From NCBI GenBank assembly GCA_037954665.1, contig JBBMOL010000012.1, forward strand, positions 2,666,001 to 2,730,000: a DNA stretch of 64,000 nt. The letters are read 5' to 3'. Positions 10,520 to 21,733 of the stretch are shown here, piece by piece (the stretch's first letter is position 1; every line of letters starts with the position of its first letter). The notes beneath the pieces were generated by a model. That model ran no database searches. It was not told the DNA's origin and worked only from the letters and a program-made list of their open reading frames with translations. The stretch comes from Laguncularia racemosa (Eukaryota; Streptophyta; Magnoliopsida; Myrtales; Combretaceae). A program made the position numbers and the translations under genes.

Positions 10520-10645
10520 TTAAAAAAACAAATGTAAATAAAATTTAATGTTTTTTGACATTATGAAAAAAAATAAAATATATTTTCTTTATGATGCCAA
10601 TGCCAAAAAAAAAAGCGTTAAATTTTATTTACATTTGTTTTTTAA
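10520..10645. repeat. fold-back (MITE-like) inverted repeat
   Basis: Left arm 10522-10550 (AAAAAACAAATGTAAATAAA...) and right arm 10616-10644 are reverse complements over about 27 of 29 bases. A second inner inverted pair (CATTATG.../...TTTATGATG) gives one long hairpin of about 125 bp. There is no coding capacity. It could be a tiny MITE or a remnant of a larger inverted-repeat transposon. Confidence 0.6.
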
Positions 10646-12039
10646 AATTACAATCATTATTCAAACTTTTTTATCAGCACATTGTACGGACTCTTTAACT
10701 AGTTTCTAAGCAAATTTAGGCTCCTTGAATGTTAAACTACTACTTCCTCACTAAAAATGAAGTTACAATAAGTCAAAGTTTAGGCTCAATTGAGGGAATA
10801 AGTGAAGCTAAGATTAGTTTAGCTAGTTACAATTTCAAGGACTTTACTTTGCTTAATATTATTCTGGGCAACACTATTTTGAGGATCTTCTACTGGATAC
10901 CTATCTAAGGATTATTACAATTGAGCACTATGGACAAGTGAGTGACTCTCTATGATTATCACACTTATTTGTACTTATAATTAGTAATACCTTAAATATA
11001 TGAATAAATGGAATTGTGTCTAGGGATTATTGGGGTTAGCACGTGATTGAATTGTTTTGAATTGCTTGTGGACGCTACCTCAAATAAGAATTGTATGTTG
11101 CCCTTACATAATTGCATTATAATTTGCCATCATTGTCACATAGTAGTTGGAATGGATGATGATATGAGTCAAGGTCCTATTCTATTATCTGCAAACTAAT
11201 TAATTAGAGGATCATTGCACTTTTGATAAAGTTTGAGTCCACCTTATCGTTTAAGGCCTACATGCATCTAGAGTTGTAGTAGCTACAAAGTACATTTCAT
11301 TTCATTCTCTTGAGGTGTATCAATCGAGAGATCTTTCTCCTATGGCACATTATTCTTGAGTACAAAAATGTCACACCAAGAAATCCATGATATTAGACAT
11401 CTCAAACATTGATGGTACTAAGAAATCTACAACCTTGGTATCAATAGGTGCAATTCCATGCTATATACATTTCTCCATGACTGTATATATATTGATGGAT
11501 GCTCTCACTAAATGGTGATAGCTTACACACTAATAGTTTTCTTTTGCAAGTTATACCAAAGATGGGAATGTGGTATCTGTGTGAAGAGCACTTCTCAAAT
11601 CTAAGCCTGCTAAGAGTTTAGTTAGTGAATTAATCTAATAGAAATTCCAAATTTTAAGAGATTGAGATTTATTTACTCCTTAAAAACTAGGTTTTCATTT
11701 TTTTTAAAATCGAAGTCACTTAAAATTATTTACATAATCTTTTTATTTAGTAGGAGATACCGATTTGTTATGGTTTTAGCGAGCTACAAAATATTAGTTT
11801 CTATAGTTATTTTTACATATCAACTTACTATGATCAAATATGGTTTAAATAGTCTTACAATCTTTAACATGTAAGACGATTTTTATATCATGAGTATACA
11901 CGTGATATGACCACTTCAAGCCATTTCTACTAAACTGGCTTTAAGGCCATGACAGGTCTCATTAATATGTATTCAAGGCACAATAATTTTATCTTAACCA
12001 TACACTTGAATAACAATAATTCGCATTGTGACGTAGATT
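10646..12039. other. intergenic DNA, possible unrecognised repeat debris
   Basis: AT-rich with scattered more complex stretches (for example 10690-11640), but no domain or element terminus that I can name. The small open frame at 11662-11874 is made of AT-rich low-complexity codons and is not supported. Confidence 0.35.
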
Positions 12040-12540
12040 TTATATATTTAAGGCACAATAATTCACATCTTAATTTTACGTTCACGATGATGTTAAATTA
12101 CATGTTAATTTAAAATACTACTACTTCTACCCATTTCTTTGAAAAGAAAGGAACATGTCTGTGTCTTCAATGAACGAGGATTAGAGACAAAGGTTTTATA
12201 TTAAATTACATCTGACACTTTCAGTTTTTTTTTTCTTTTTTGATGAGCATGATTCATGATTAGAAGGTTACTCTTTATTTTTATATCACTTTGCTTTCTT
12301 ACGTCTAACTAGTTACAAAAGATATATTATCATATGGAAGTTAATTTTTATTTTTATTTATTATTTTAAATTAAGTATAAGTTTTGATTATGTTAAAATA
12401 GAAAGTTTAGATATAAAATGAAATGGACTGTGTATTTATAATTGCATTAAGCTCTTAAGAGAGAAGACCACTAGAGTCTTATCACGTTATCTTAATACCA
12501 TTCACACCATCAGTTCACACTTGGTGAAGAGAGCAATTTT
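12040..12540. repeat. TNL-cluster intergenic block, copy at 12 kb
   Basis: TACTTCTACCCATTTCTTTG at about 12122, the CATCTGACACTTTC segment and the TAAGTATAAGTTTTGATTAT segment match 63450-63850 closely, and part of it matches 14903-15110. The end (AAGCTCTTAAGAGAGAAGACC) matches 27870-27935, which lies on the other side of the compound retroelement. This supports 14903-15110 and 27818-28000 as one interrupted copy. Confidence 0.6.
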
Positions 12541-13624
12541 AAAATGATAGTGAAATAAGAAGACTAATTTACTTCCCGATAGTGGAAATACTGTACAGAT
12601 GGAGAGAGGATGTTCAGCATTTTCTCTCATATGTCGTATGCTCTGTAAAGCTTCATTTTCTTTTTTATTTTTTCTATCAGTAAATTCCATTGATTGTTTC
12701 TTTTATTATTATTAATCTTATTTCTACAATAATTTGAAAGATATTAGTATAATTGGAACCTGATTATATTATATAAATATTTTTTAAGTAATTATACTAT
12801 AAAATTATTCTTTCAATCTTTACTATAGCTATAAATAGAGATGAACAAGAGTCAATTATTTTGTTTGTGATATATCTATTATCATTATATTCTTGATGTT
12901 CATTTATCATATAGTAAATGAGAGGTTCAATATCCTTTTATTAGCTTCTTAGTTTCTAATTTTTTGAGTCTTATGTTGTTGGGCATGTTTTATCTATGTT
13001 TATTGAAATAAAGCATTACTATTGCAAAAAAATAATAAACAAAGGATGTGTTGAATTTACTATTTAACTACCACTAGTATTAATATGGAACAACCAATGG
13101 GGTTATATTTTGGAAAAAAAAAAAAAAAGATAAGAGTTTTGATTATTTGTTCGGTACTACACTATAAGCCACTTTCTTATTGGTGAGTGATTAGGTTAAC
13201 CGTAATATCATAATGCATATTGTGAAGGCCATCCCCATGCTAATATCACTAGGATATTAAAGTAAACCTAATATTTAAGACCTATAAGTAAAAAATGAGA
13301 TGAAAGCAATCTAGACCATTCATCGCCTTAAAGGAGTAGCTTGCTACCACTATGTCAAGAGATAGCACCTAGTTAATAACTACCAAAGGGCTAGAACTTT
13401 TTCTAGTTGACCACCACATTAGAAAAATCATTTCAGATTTTTGAAATTCAACCATTTAACTTATAATGATCAAAAAATAATTAAAACATGTTCCTTAGTT
13501 GGTCAAATATATTTGGTATGATATCCAACATTACGTTTTGATTGATAATCCTCTAGAATCTTTTTGTATAAGCATGGCTTAGGCTTAATATATATCATTA
13601 GCTTCAACATCGTATAATATATGA
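12541..13624. other. AT-rich intergenic DNA, nothing recognised
   Basis: No supported gene. The short minus-strand open frame near 12502-12690 has no recognisable domain. Confidence 0.35.
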
Positions 13625-13875
13625 TGTTGTACTTATATTCCAGCGGAATCATATGAGAGAGTTCTTGGAGATAGGCTCTAGTGGAAGCAAGGTTTTAAAG
13701 AGAATCTGTCCACAAATTCTTGGGTTATTGATGGCCTCTTTAAGTTCTTTATCGATCATTTCAATACGTCTTCATAAGAAGGAAGATGAACACATGCTAT
13801 ACAATGATAGAGATGAGATGGAATTGATCACATGTATTCGCTCCTCAAAAACTCAAAAAGATATGATACTCACAG
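13625..13875 (-). pseudogene. TIR-domain pseudogene fragment 1
   Basis: On the minus strand from about 13872 the translation reads YHIFLSF*GANTCDQF, the first TIR motif (FLSFRGxDTR), with Arg replaced by TGA (a CGA-to-TGA change) and the second Arg by Cys. After frame changes, the segment matching the TIR AIDNS..., then LASTRAYLQELSHM, follows and ends near 13630. The Glu of the LQEL motif is still readable. Stops and frameshifts make it a dead copy of the kind of exon seen at 235-734. It shares its flanks with the copy at 46885-47120. Confidence 0.75.
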
Positions 13876-14860
13876 GGTGTCATTGTTTGTGATAATGGTG
13901 AGTTGTTCCATGTTAAAGCTTTCTTTGATCCACTTTCCCTTCAATATAGGCACACTTAATAAATTGTTGTTAATACTTATTTTAGACTAAAATTTTTAAT
14001 GTTAAATTGGTTTTCAAATTACCATATTAAGACATTGAGGTCAAGTTTATTTTGCCCAAGCAACAAATGATTGCAATGACTCAAGAAATTTATATAACAA
14101 AAATATACTCAATTACAAGCTTTAGAAATCCAATACATTTTCAAAATGTCCAAAACTTCAAAGGTTAAATTTAAACTAGTCAAGTAGCTTATTGAATTAA
14201 GCTTAAGTTTTATGATGTTTGATATTTTAAAATTTCAGCTAGTATATTAAGAAAAAAAAATGAAATTCAAGTACCAAATTTAATATTTTATTTATTTATT
14301 TATTTATTTTTATTATTATTATTATTATTATTTTAAAAAGTAAGGTAATTAAATTTTAAATTGTTTGGATTATTAATGATAATACAATATCCTTGATTGA
14401 TCGTGTTAGAGCTAAATCATAACTATAGATGAAATGAGATTAAAAAGAATAGTGACTTTATTTATTTACCATGATCTTAAAGATAAACAATGCAAACATG
14501 AATATTTCTTAAACAAGTCATGTTTTGTTTGAAAATCGAACCGAAAAGTGCGTAAAACATGTCCATTAGAATGAAGGAAGGACTAGAAAGTAGGAACTAA
14601 GAATGGGACCACGTAAGAGGATAACGTGTATTGCATTATCAGGATGGAAAATGACCAAGTGGAGGTAAGAAAAAAAAAATTATTGAGAAAAGTGAGTAAA
14701 TGAAAAAAACTATAAATTCCTTCATTTGGATAGAAAAGGAATAGAAAGAAAAGTTAATATTATAGTTTTATATTTTACTAAAATATTATAAAAGTATATA
14801 ATCCATAAACGGATGATTTTGTTTTAAATGTGAAATAGTATCTCGTTATGAAGTGTACTC
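13876..14860. repeat. flank of TIR pseudogene 1, part of a duplicated block
   Basis: GATAATGGTGAGTTGTTC..., GACATTGAGGTCAAGTTTA and the 14510-14850 segment (AAAAGTGCGTAAAACATG, ATTCCTTCATTTGGATAGAA) match in order 47138-47420 and 55578-56340. The second copy is interrupted by the Tat element. A (TTTA)n/(TTA)n microsatellite lies at about 14285-14332. Confidence 0.65.
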
Positions 14861-15110
14861 TTAATAATAAAAATTCTAAGGGATAGAGATTAGTTTAGAT
14901 CTTTGTTTTTCTTTTTTCTTACTCTTATTATTTTTTTTTTGACAAGCCTAATTCATCCATTAGAAGACTCTCACTTATTTTTAGATCGCTTTGCTATCTT
15001 ATATCTCATAGATTACAAAAAATATATTATCATATGGATATCGATATTTATTTATTTTTCTTTCTCTAGAAGTTTTGATTATATTAAAATAGGGACGTGA
15101 TAGTAGATTA
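14861..15110. repeat. TNL-cluster intergenic block, left half interrupted by the compound element
   Basis: GACTCTCACTTATTTTTAGA, ATATATTATCATATGGATAT and AGTTTTGATTATATTAAAAT match 12270-12410 and 63600-63730. The match resumes at 27818 on the other side of the inserted element. Confidence 0.5.
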
Positions 15111-16364
15111 TATAATGCTCCAAAACCTTGATATGCTATAGCTCGCTATGTATCCTCAGTACTAGAAGACACGCAAATGCTCAATTACTACAATTCTCTA
15201 AATATTATCTTTCAATTATTTAATATAATAAACAAATTTCTTAAATTACTACAGTGAAAACATTCATAAACTCCAAAAATACTATAATTTTTGAAAGAAA
15301 TATATATCCTCCCAAACATAATTCCTTTTCAATTTTCTCAATTTAAATATAGCAGAAGCTTTCAATAATTTAAATAACATGATAATCTAAATCACAATTA
15401 CAAATTATTCCGTATTCTCTTTTCTCCTCATCGGGATCCTACTTGTCATGATACACGTACTCCACATTCTCATCCGTATCGTGATTCGTTTCTACTAGGG
15501 TTTCATCATACTCTACAATCTTTCATGTAGTATCTACAAAAAAAAATTCCCATAAGGGGTGAGTTAATAACTAGTGCAGTGCATACCTATATATACACAG
15601 CATGCCATACCAAAAGCAATAACACATGCAAGATGCAACATAATATTCATATACAATTTTATTTATCTTTCACAATCTTTAGCCGATACATAATCACATC
15701 ATAAATATCTTCACACCTAACATTCATAAGCATCCTTTTATAATCCATCCACAAGCAATATATATATATATATGACAAATGTATTCTTCTTTGTCGATGA
15801 GTCTATTAGCATACATAATAATAATATATATATATGACGGTGGGTACTTCCTACTGTTTATGAGTCTATAAGTCCTTATACATCAACCTTCCACATTACA
15901 CATTACAACTTTTCACATCACAACATTCCACATCACAACCTTCCACATATAACCTTCTACATATGACCCGGATCATTTTGATACACGACCCATCTTGATC
16001 ATTAGGGTGCCACCCTAAGAACACTAACCCATACTTAGTTTTTTGGACCCAACAATTCACAATCACATGCAAACTTACTCGAGATCATTTATAATATTAT
16101 TAAATCTACACGCAAAATTTAATTTATCACGCACAAGCAACAAACATAGTATACATGTACCTGACTTTGCAAAACTTAGTTTGTCTTATACTTTTCTAGT
16201 TTCACAAGTCTCCTAAACCTATACACGATTCAAATTATATGCTTTTAAAATTGTATTCCTATAAATATCACAAGGAAATAGACGTGTTTCAACTTAACAC
16301 AGTGATGTTGAAGGCCGTGTAGGTGAATACTTGGTAGTACATGACCGTGCCAAAAGTCGTGTAC

Positions 16365-16401
<37 letters not shown>

Positions 16402-17209
16402 ACATGGGCGAGATACAATCATGTTAAGGGAGCGCGTATCTCTCTATTCATTTTTTTTTCATATATTTTTTTCAATAGGGTTTCAACATGGTTATGTTGA
16501 GAGGTTATATATCTCTTTATCTATTGTTCAATAACACGGTCTCAACATGATCATGTTGATATGTCATGTATCTCTTTGTCCACTATTTATTAACAAGGTC
16601 TCAACATGGTCATGTTGAGATGTCATGTATCTTTTTATTTACTGTTCATTAACATGGTTTCAACATGGTTATGTTGAGAGACCATGTGTCGCTCTGTTCA
16701 GTCTTTAAATTCAACACGCTCATAACACGGTCATGTTGAGAAATATTGTATCTCACTATATACTTCGTAAATTGATCCCTCAGTTTGATTTATAATAAAT
16801 TTAATCTAATTGATCTATCTAATATGAAATTTACAATGTAATATACTAATAGGTACACTTACTTGACCCTAATTATTATAGTGATGGATGAATCACTTGT
16901 TTCGTCCTTTGTGTATCACATATTGATCTAAATCTATAAATGAATCTTAATTCATTACTTCCTATGCTATTATATACATGCATAAATCACGATTCATAAT
17001 TGTTAATCTATATACTTACCTTGATTTGATACACTCATTGTAGTGCGATTGTCTTGTCCTCTTGTAGATGTATACAAGAAAGCTCTAGGGTTCTATGAAA
17101 TACGCAAATGAGGCAAAAATGTGTTAAACCTAAGTTAGATTCACTTATTTACTTAGGTCATAAAATTACCATTCTACTCCCTTTGCTTTAATCTATTTAC
17201 CTTCTTGTC
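15111..17209 (-). repeat. LTR 1 of the compound element
   Basis: Starts TATAATGCTCCAAAACC (decayed TGTAACACC-type terminus) and matches LTR 2 and LTR 3 over about 2.1 kb. The last few bases, TTAGCA in LTR 2, are missing where the deleted interior joins. It includes (AT)n tracts near 15760-15835, a (CT)n tract at about 16370-16398 and the palindromic tandem array at 16475-16760. Confidence 0.75.
16475..16760. repeat. palindromic tandem array in LTR 1
   Basis: About five repeats of a unit of roughly 58 bp, each with the near-perfect palindrome CTCAACATGGTCATGTTGAG followed by a TCATGTATCTCTCTGT-like spacer. The same array is at 20995-21260 (LTR 2) and 26985-27345 (LTR 3, with more units). Confidence 0.8.
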
Positions 17210-18237
17210 TGTTCAGTCTTCACTACCCTCACTCTATCAATTTTCATCACATCTTCAACCTCAACTGCTATGAAAGCTATGATACTTTTACCCTACAGTT
17301 CTTATGTTGATAATCCTGTTAGCCTATGTGCTTCCAATTTAAAACTAAATTGTTCCCCTTATGTTGCATGGGAAATATTGCAATAGTTCCTTAAACGTTT
17401 TCCATGTGATTACTCCTAGGTTAAGTCTAGAAACACTTGACTACCACTTGGAAATCGAGCCTCTAAACAAAAAAAAACAACATATTTTACCTTCTTATTG
17501 TTAGAAATTCCTAACGCCTCAATGTCTTTTCCAACTCATCAACCCATTGCCCAACATCTAGTGGATCATTTACCTTAAGTATGAATGATCTGACCATTTT
17601 GACAAAACAGTCCAAACCCACTTTCTCAACTGGCCTCTCTCTTTCTTTAAGTTCCTCTATCATCTATACCTGTCTCATACTTAGCACTTGCATCTCTTAT
17701 ATTTGTTGTTGTTATTATGCTACCACTCCTGCTAGAGTATTAATAGCTTCTAGCATCTATGCAACGTTGATTTTGTTCCCTCCTTATCCATGTTGAGGAG
17801 GTTTGGATGGCCTCCTATTATAAAAAACATCACGTCTAGCTTCTGAGGTTAACCCTGGTCTCGAGATTCTCTTAGACATTCTATTAAACACATTAAAGCT
17901 TTGAGGAAAGATATAAGAATATATACATTCCTCAAAGTATGGGATATCTAAACATTACTGAAGGGGTTCACTAATCAGTAATATTTATCCCATTTTTTAA
18001 CCACTCTCATTGTGTATTGTCCTCTTATAGGTTCATCGCCTAATTTATCTATAGATCATGACTTACTTTTTACTAGTTGAAACTTATATTATTGATCCTC
18101 ACTTAATTCTAAAGATCATCAAGCCTAGGTAATTTATAAATTCATCAACCTAAGCTTTGAAGATCACAAATCTACATTCTTTTAATCAAAACCAAAGCTT
18201 ATAGGATCATCAACCTATGCTTTGATACCACCTAAGC
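17210..18237 (-). pseudogene. deleted interior 1 (gag remnant and primer-binding site)
   Basis: Corresponds to 24655-25672 of the other interior. On the minus strand a gag start is readable near 17880 (MSKRISRPGLTSEARRDVF), then a segment ending GQWVDELEKTL, with several nonsense codons. A short RT-proximal piece follows. Protease, RT, RNase H and integrase are gone. The primer-binding site complement GCTTTGATACCA is at about 18219-18230, next to LTR 2. Confidence 0.65.
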
Positions 18238-18970
18238 TATAACACCTCAAAACCCAGGTACACTACGGCCCGCTATTTGTCCTCAGTACTAGAAGATACA
18301 TAAGGCTCAATTGCTACAATTTTCTAAACATTATCTTTCAATTATTCAATATAATAAACGAATTTCTTAAATTACTACAATGGAAACATTCATAAACTCC
18401 AACAATACTACAATTTTTGAAAGAAATATATATCCTCGCAAACATAATTCCTTTTCAATTTTCTCAATTTAAATACAGCGGAAGCCTTTAATAATTTAAA
18501 TAACATGATAATCTAAATCACAATTACAAATTATTCCATATTCTCTTTTTTCCTCATCTGGATCCTACTCGTCATGATACACGTACTCCACATTCTCCTC
18601 TGTATTGTGATTCGTTTCTACTAGGGTTTCATCATACTCTACAATCTTTCATGTAGTATCTGCAAAAAAAAAAAAAAAATTGCCACAAGGGGTGAGTTAA
18701 TACCTAGTACAGTACATACCTATATACACACAGCATGCCATGCCAGAAGCAATAACACATGCAAGATGCAACATAATATTCATACACGATTTTATTTATC
18801 TTTTACAATCTTTAGCTGATATACAATCACATCATAAATATTTTCACACCTAACATTCATAAGCATCCTTTTAATAATCCATCTACAAGCAATATATATA
18901 TATATGACAAATGTATTCCTCTTTGTCAATAAGTCTATTACCATACATAATATATATATATATATATATA

Positions 18971-20340
18971 TACATGGTTGTCAAAATCGCGATTTTACGT
19001 AGAATTGCGAAGGGGTCTGTAGAATCGGAACGTAGAAACGTAAGTTTCTACAACTTATGTAAAATAACTTTCAAATATTATAAATTTACTTACAATAGTC
19101 ATTAAAAAATATAATTAATAATAGAAATAAGGAAATTAAGTATTTATTTTAGCCATAAATTGTAAATTTGCAATAAAAGTCATAATATAGATAATCGAGC
19201 ATAAGTTGTATAATATAGATATTTTATTTCTAAAATGATAAATCATGTATAAAACAAGTTTCACCTAGTTCTATATTCAAAAACTAAAAGATAATAGATA
19301 AAATTTAAAAATCAATTGTGACTTTAAGAAATTACTAATAAATAAAAATTGATAATGAAGATATACCATTAGAAAGGAGTAATATTAAAAAATGACCAAA
19401 AGTACATAATGAAGAAGATATTATAACAAGAAAACCTTCAAAATTATATATTACTAGGTAAATGTTTGTACTATTCGTGATTATTAATTCAAAATATATT
19501 TACTTAACAATATCTCACATTTACTTAACTATGAGAATGATATATTGAAAAGATAGAAATATAAATACATTTATATATTTCCTATAAAATTAAAAAATCT
19601 AAAAAATTATTATAAAATTAAAGTTATCTACCATTTATTTTATTTACTATTACAAAAATATTAGTTAAAATAAGAAAAGTTACAGCAATCAAACATGAGT
19701 GCTTTAATACAAACATGATCACAAATAGGAACAAGAAGACTAACAATCGACGAACACAAACACAAAGACTTCAATGCAACGTAACACACTGACAAGAGAG
19801 GAGAGATGACCGACGAACATGTTAGGGTATGACTCATACTTTCGCTATGATAGGAAAGCACGTGGGCCTCCTGGACGTTAGAGGGAGTTTAACAATTAAG
19901 CCCACGATTGTTTATTAAAAGTTTAGGCTTGGATAAGAAAACACGAAGAAAAATGCTTTTTAGAAGGAATAGGGGAAGAGCACGGCCGGGTAATTAAATT
20001 GCACGGCCATATGTCAAGGAAACCTGCCCACAGAAGCACACACGGTTAAAGGTATGACCGTGTTTTGAGCTTGGAAAATCCACAGAAATATATACGGTTG
20101 AGTACACGGTCTGAGACACGACCGTATGTTATTTGCGTGGAAGCTGTAGTTGTAAATATTTGTGGAATCGGTTGAAATGAATAGAATTGCGATTTTGAAT
20201 TATTTTACTGTTTAAAATCGCAATTTTATTACGATTTTGCTCCTCTCCGATTTTGTATGTGAGTTAACTGGGAATATATATACAAACTCGTAAAATCATT
20301 GAATCGTACGAGTTGAAACACGATTTTGACAACAATGTAT
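18971..20340. mobile_element. non-autonomous inverted-repeat DNA transposon (about 1.36 kb) nested in LTR 2
   Basis: Termini GTTGTCAAAATCG (18977-18989) and CGATTTTGACAAC (20321-20333) are inverted repeats, extendable to TATATACATxG with one mismatch. They are flanked by TA repeats that hide the target duplication. Subterminal palindromes AAAATCGCGATTTT (18984-18997) and TGCGATTTT...AAAATCGCA (20188-20223) are also present. LTR 1 and LTR 3 lack the segment. No transposase is encoded; the small open frame at 19661-19861 is unrecognised. The superfamily is uncertain. Confidence 0.7.
19860..20150. repeat. retroelement-U3-like segment captured inside the DNA transposon
   Basis: AGTACACGGTCTGAGACACGACCGTATG (in two parts: AGTACACGGTCTGAG, then ACACGACCGTATG) at 20101-20128 nearly matches 7336-7360 in the LTR of the truncated gypsy element. 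Other CACGGCC motifs lie at 19980-20060. This suggests the transposon carries LTR-derived sequence. Confidence 0.5.
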
Positions 20341-20994
20341 ATATATATATATGACGGTAGGTACTTTCCACTGTTTATGAGTCCATGAGTCCTTACACAT
20401 CAACCTTCTACGTTACACATTACAACTTTTCACATCACAACATTCCACATCATAACCTTTTGTATACAACCTTCCACATATGACCCGAATCATTTTGATA
20501 CATAACCCATCTTGATCATTGGGGTGTTACCCTAAGAACACTGACCCATACTTAGTTTTTTGGACCCAACAATTCACAATCACATGCACACTTAATCGGG
20601 ATCATTTATAATATTATTAAATCTACACGCAAAGATTTAATTTATCACGCACATGCAACAAACATTGTATACATGTACCTGAATTTGCAAAACTTGGTTT
20701 ATCTTATACTTTTCTCATTTCACAAGTCTCCTAAACCTATACATGATTTAAATTATATGCTTTTAAAATTGTATTCCTATAAATATCAAAAGAAAATAGA
20801 CATGTTTCAACTCAACACAATGATGTTGAAGGCCGTATAGGTGAATACTTGGTAGTACATGACCGTGCCAAAGGCCATATACATTTCTCTTTCTCTCTCT
20901 TTCTCTCTCTCTTTTTTGACATGGGCGAGATACAATCATGTTAAGGAGGTGTGTATCTTTCTATTCATTTTTTTTTCATATATTTTTTTCAATA

Positions 20995-21260
20995 GGGTTT
21001 CAACATGGTTATGTTGAGAGGTTATATATCTCTTTATCTACTGTTCAATAACATGGTCTCAACATGATCATGTTGAGATGTCATGTATCTCTCTGTCCAC
21101 TATTCATTAATATGGTCTCAGCATGGTTATGTTGAGATGTCATGTATCTCTCTATCTACTGTTCATTAACATGGTTTCAACATGGTCATGTTAAGAGGCC
21201 ATGTGTCGCTCTGTTCACTCTTTAAATTCAACATGCCCATAACACGATCATGTTGAGAAA
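20995..21260. repeat. palindromic tandem array in LTR 2
   Basis: Same CTCAACATGxTCATGTTGAG palindrome units, roughly 58 bp apart, as in LTR 1. Confidence 0.75.
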
Positions 21261-21733
21261 TAGTGTATCTCACTATATACTTTGTAAATTGATCCCTCAA
21301 TTCGATTTCTAATAAATTTAATCTAATTGATGTATCTAATATGAAATTTACAATGTAATATACTAATAGGTACACTTACTTGACCCTAATTGTTATAGTG
21401 ATGCATGAATCACTTGTTTCGTCCCTTGTGTATCACATATTGATTTAAATCTATAAATGAATCTTAATTCATTATTCCCTATGCTATTATATACATGCGT
21501 AAATCATGATTCATAATTGTTAATCTATGTACTTACCTTGATTTGACACACTCATTGCAGTGCGGTTGTCCTCTCCTCTTATAGATGTATACAAGAAAAC
21601 TCTAGGGTTCTGTGAAATGCGTAAATGAGGCAAAAATGTATTAACCCTAAGTTAGATTCACTTATATACTTAGGTCATAAAATTACCATTCTACTCCCAT
21701 TGTTTTAATCTATTTACCTTCTTGTCCTTAGCA

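Larger units (their letters stand above)
18238..21733 (-). repeat. LTR 2 of the compound element, with a nested transposon
   Basis: Runs from TATAACACCTCAAAACCC to ...CCTTAGCA at 21733. Without the insert at about 18971-20340 it is about 2.1 kb, like LTR 1 and LTR 3. It borders the primer-binding site of interior 1 on the left and the polypurine tract of interior 2 on the right, so it served as 5' LTR of one unit and 3' LTR of the next. Confidence 0.75.

Noticed and set aside
11662..11874. Hydrophobic 70-codon open frame
   Set aside because: Its amino-acid content (Phe, Ile, Leu, Lys, Tyr) is what AT-rich DNA gives by chance, and there is no supporting signal.
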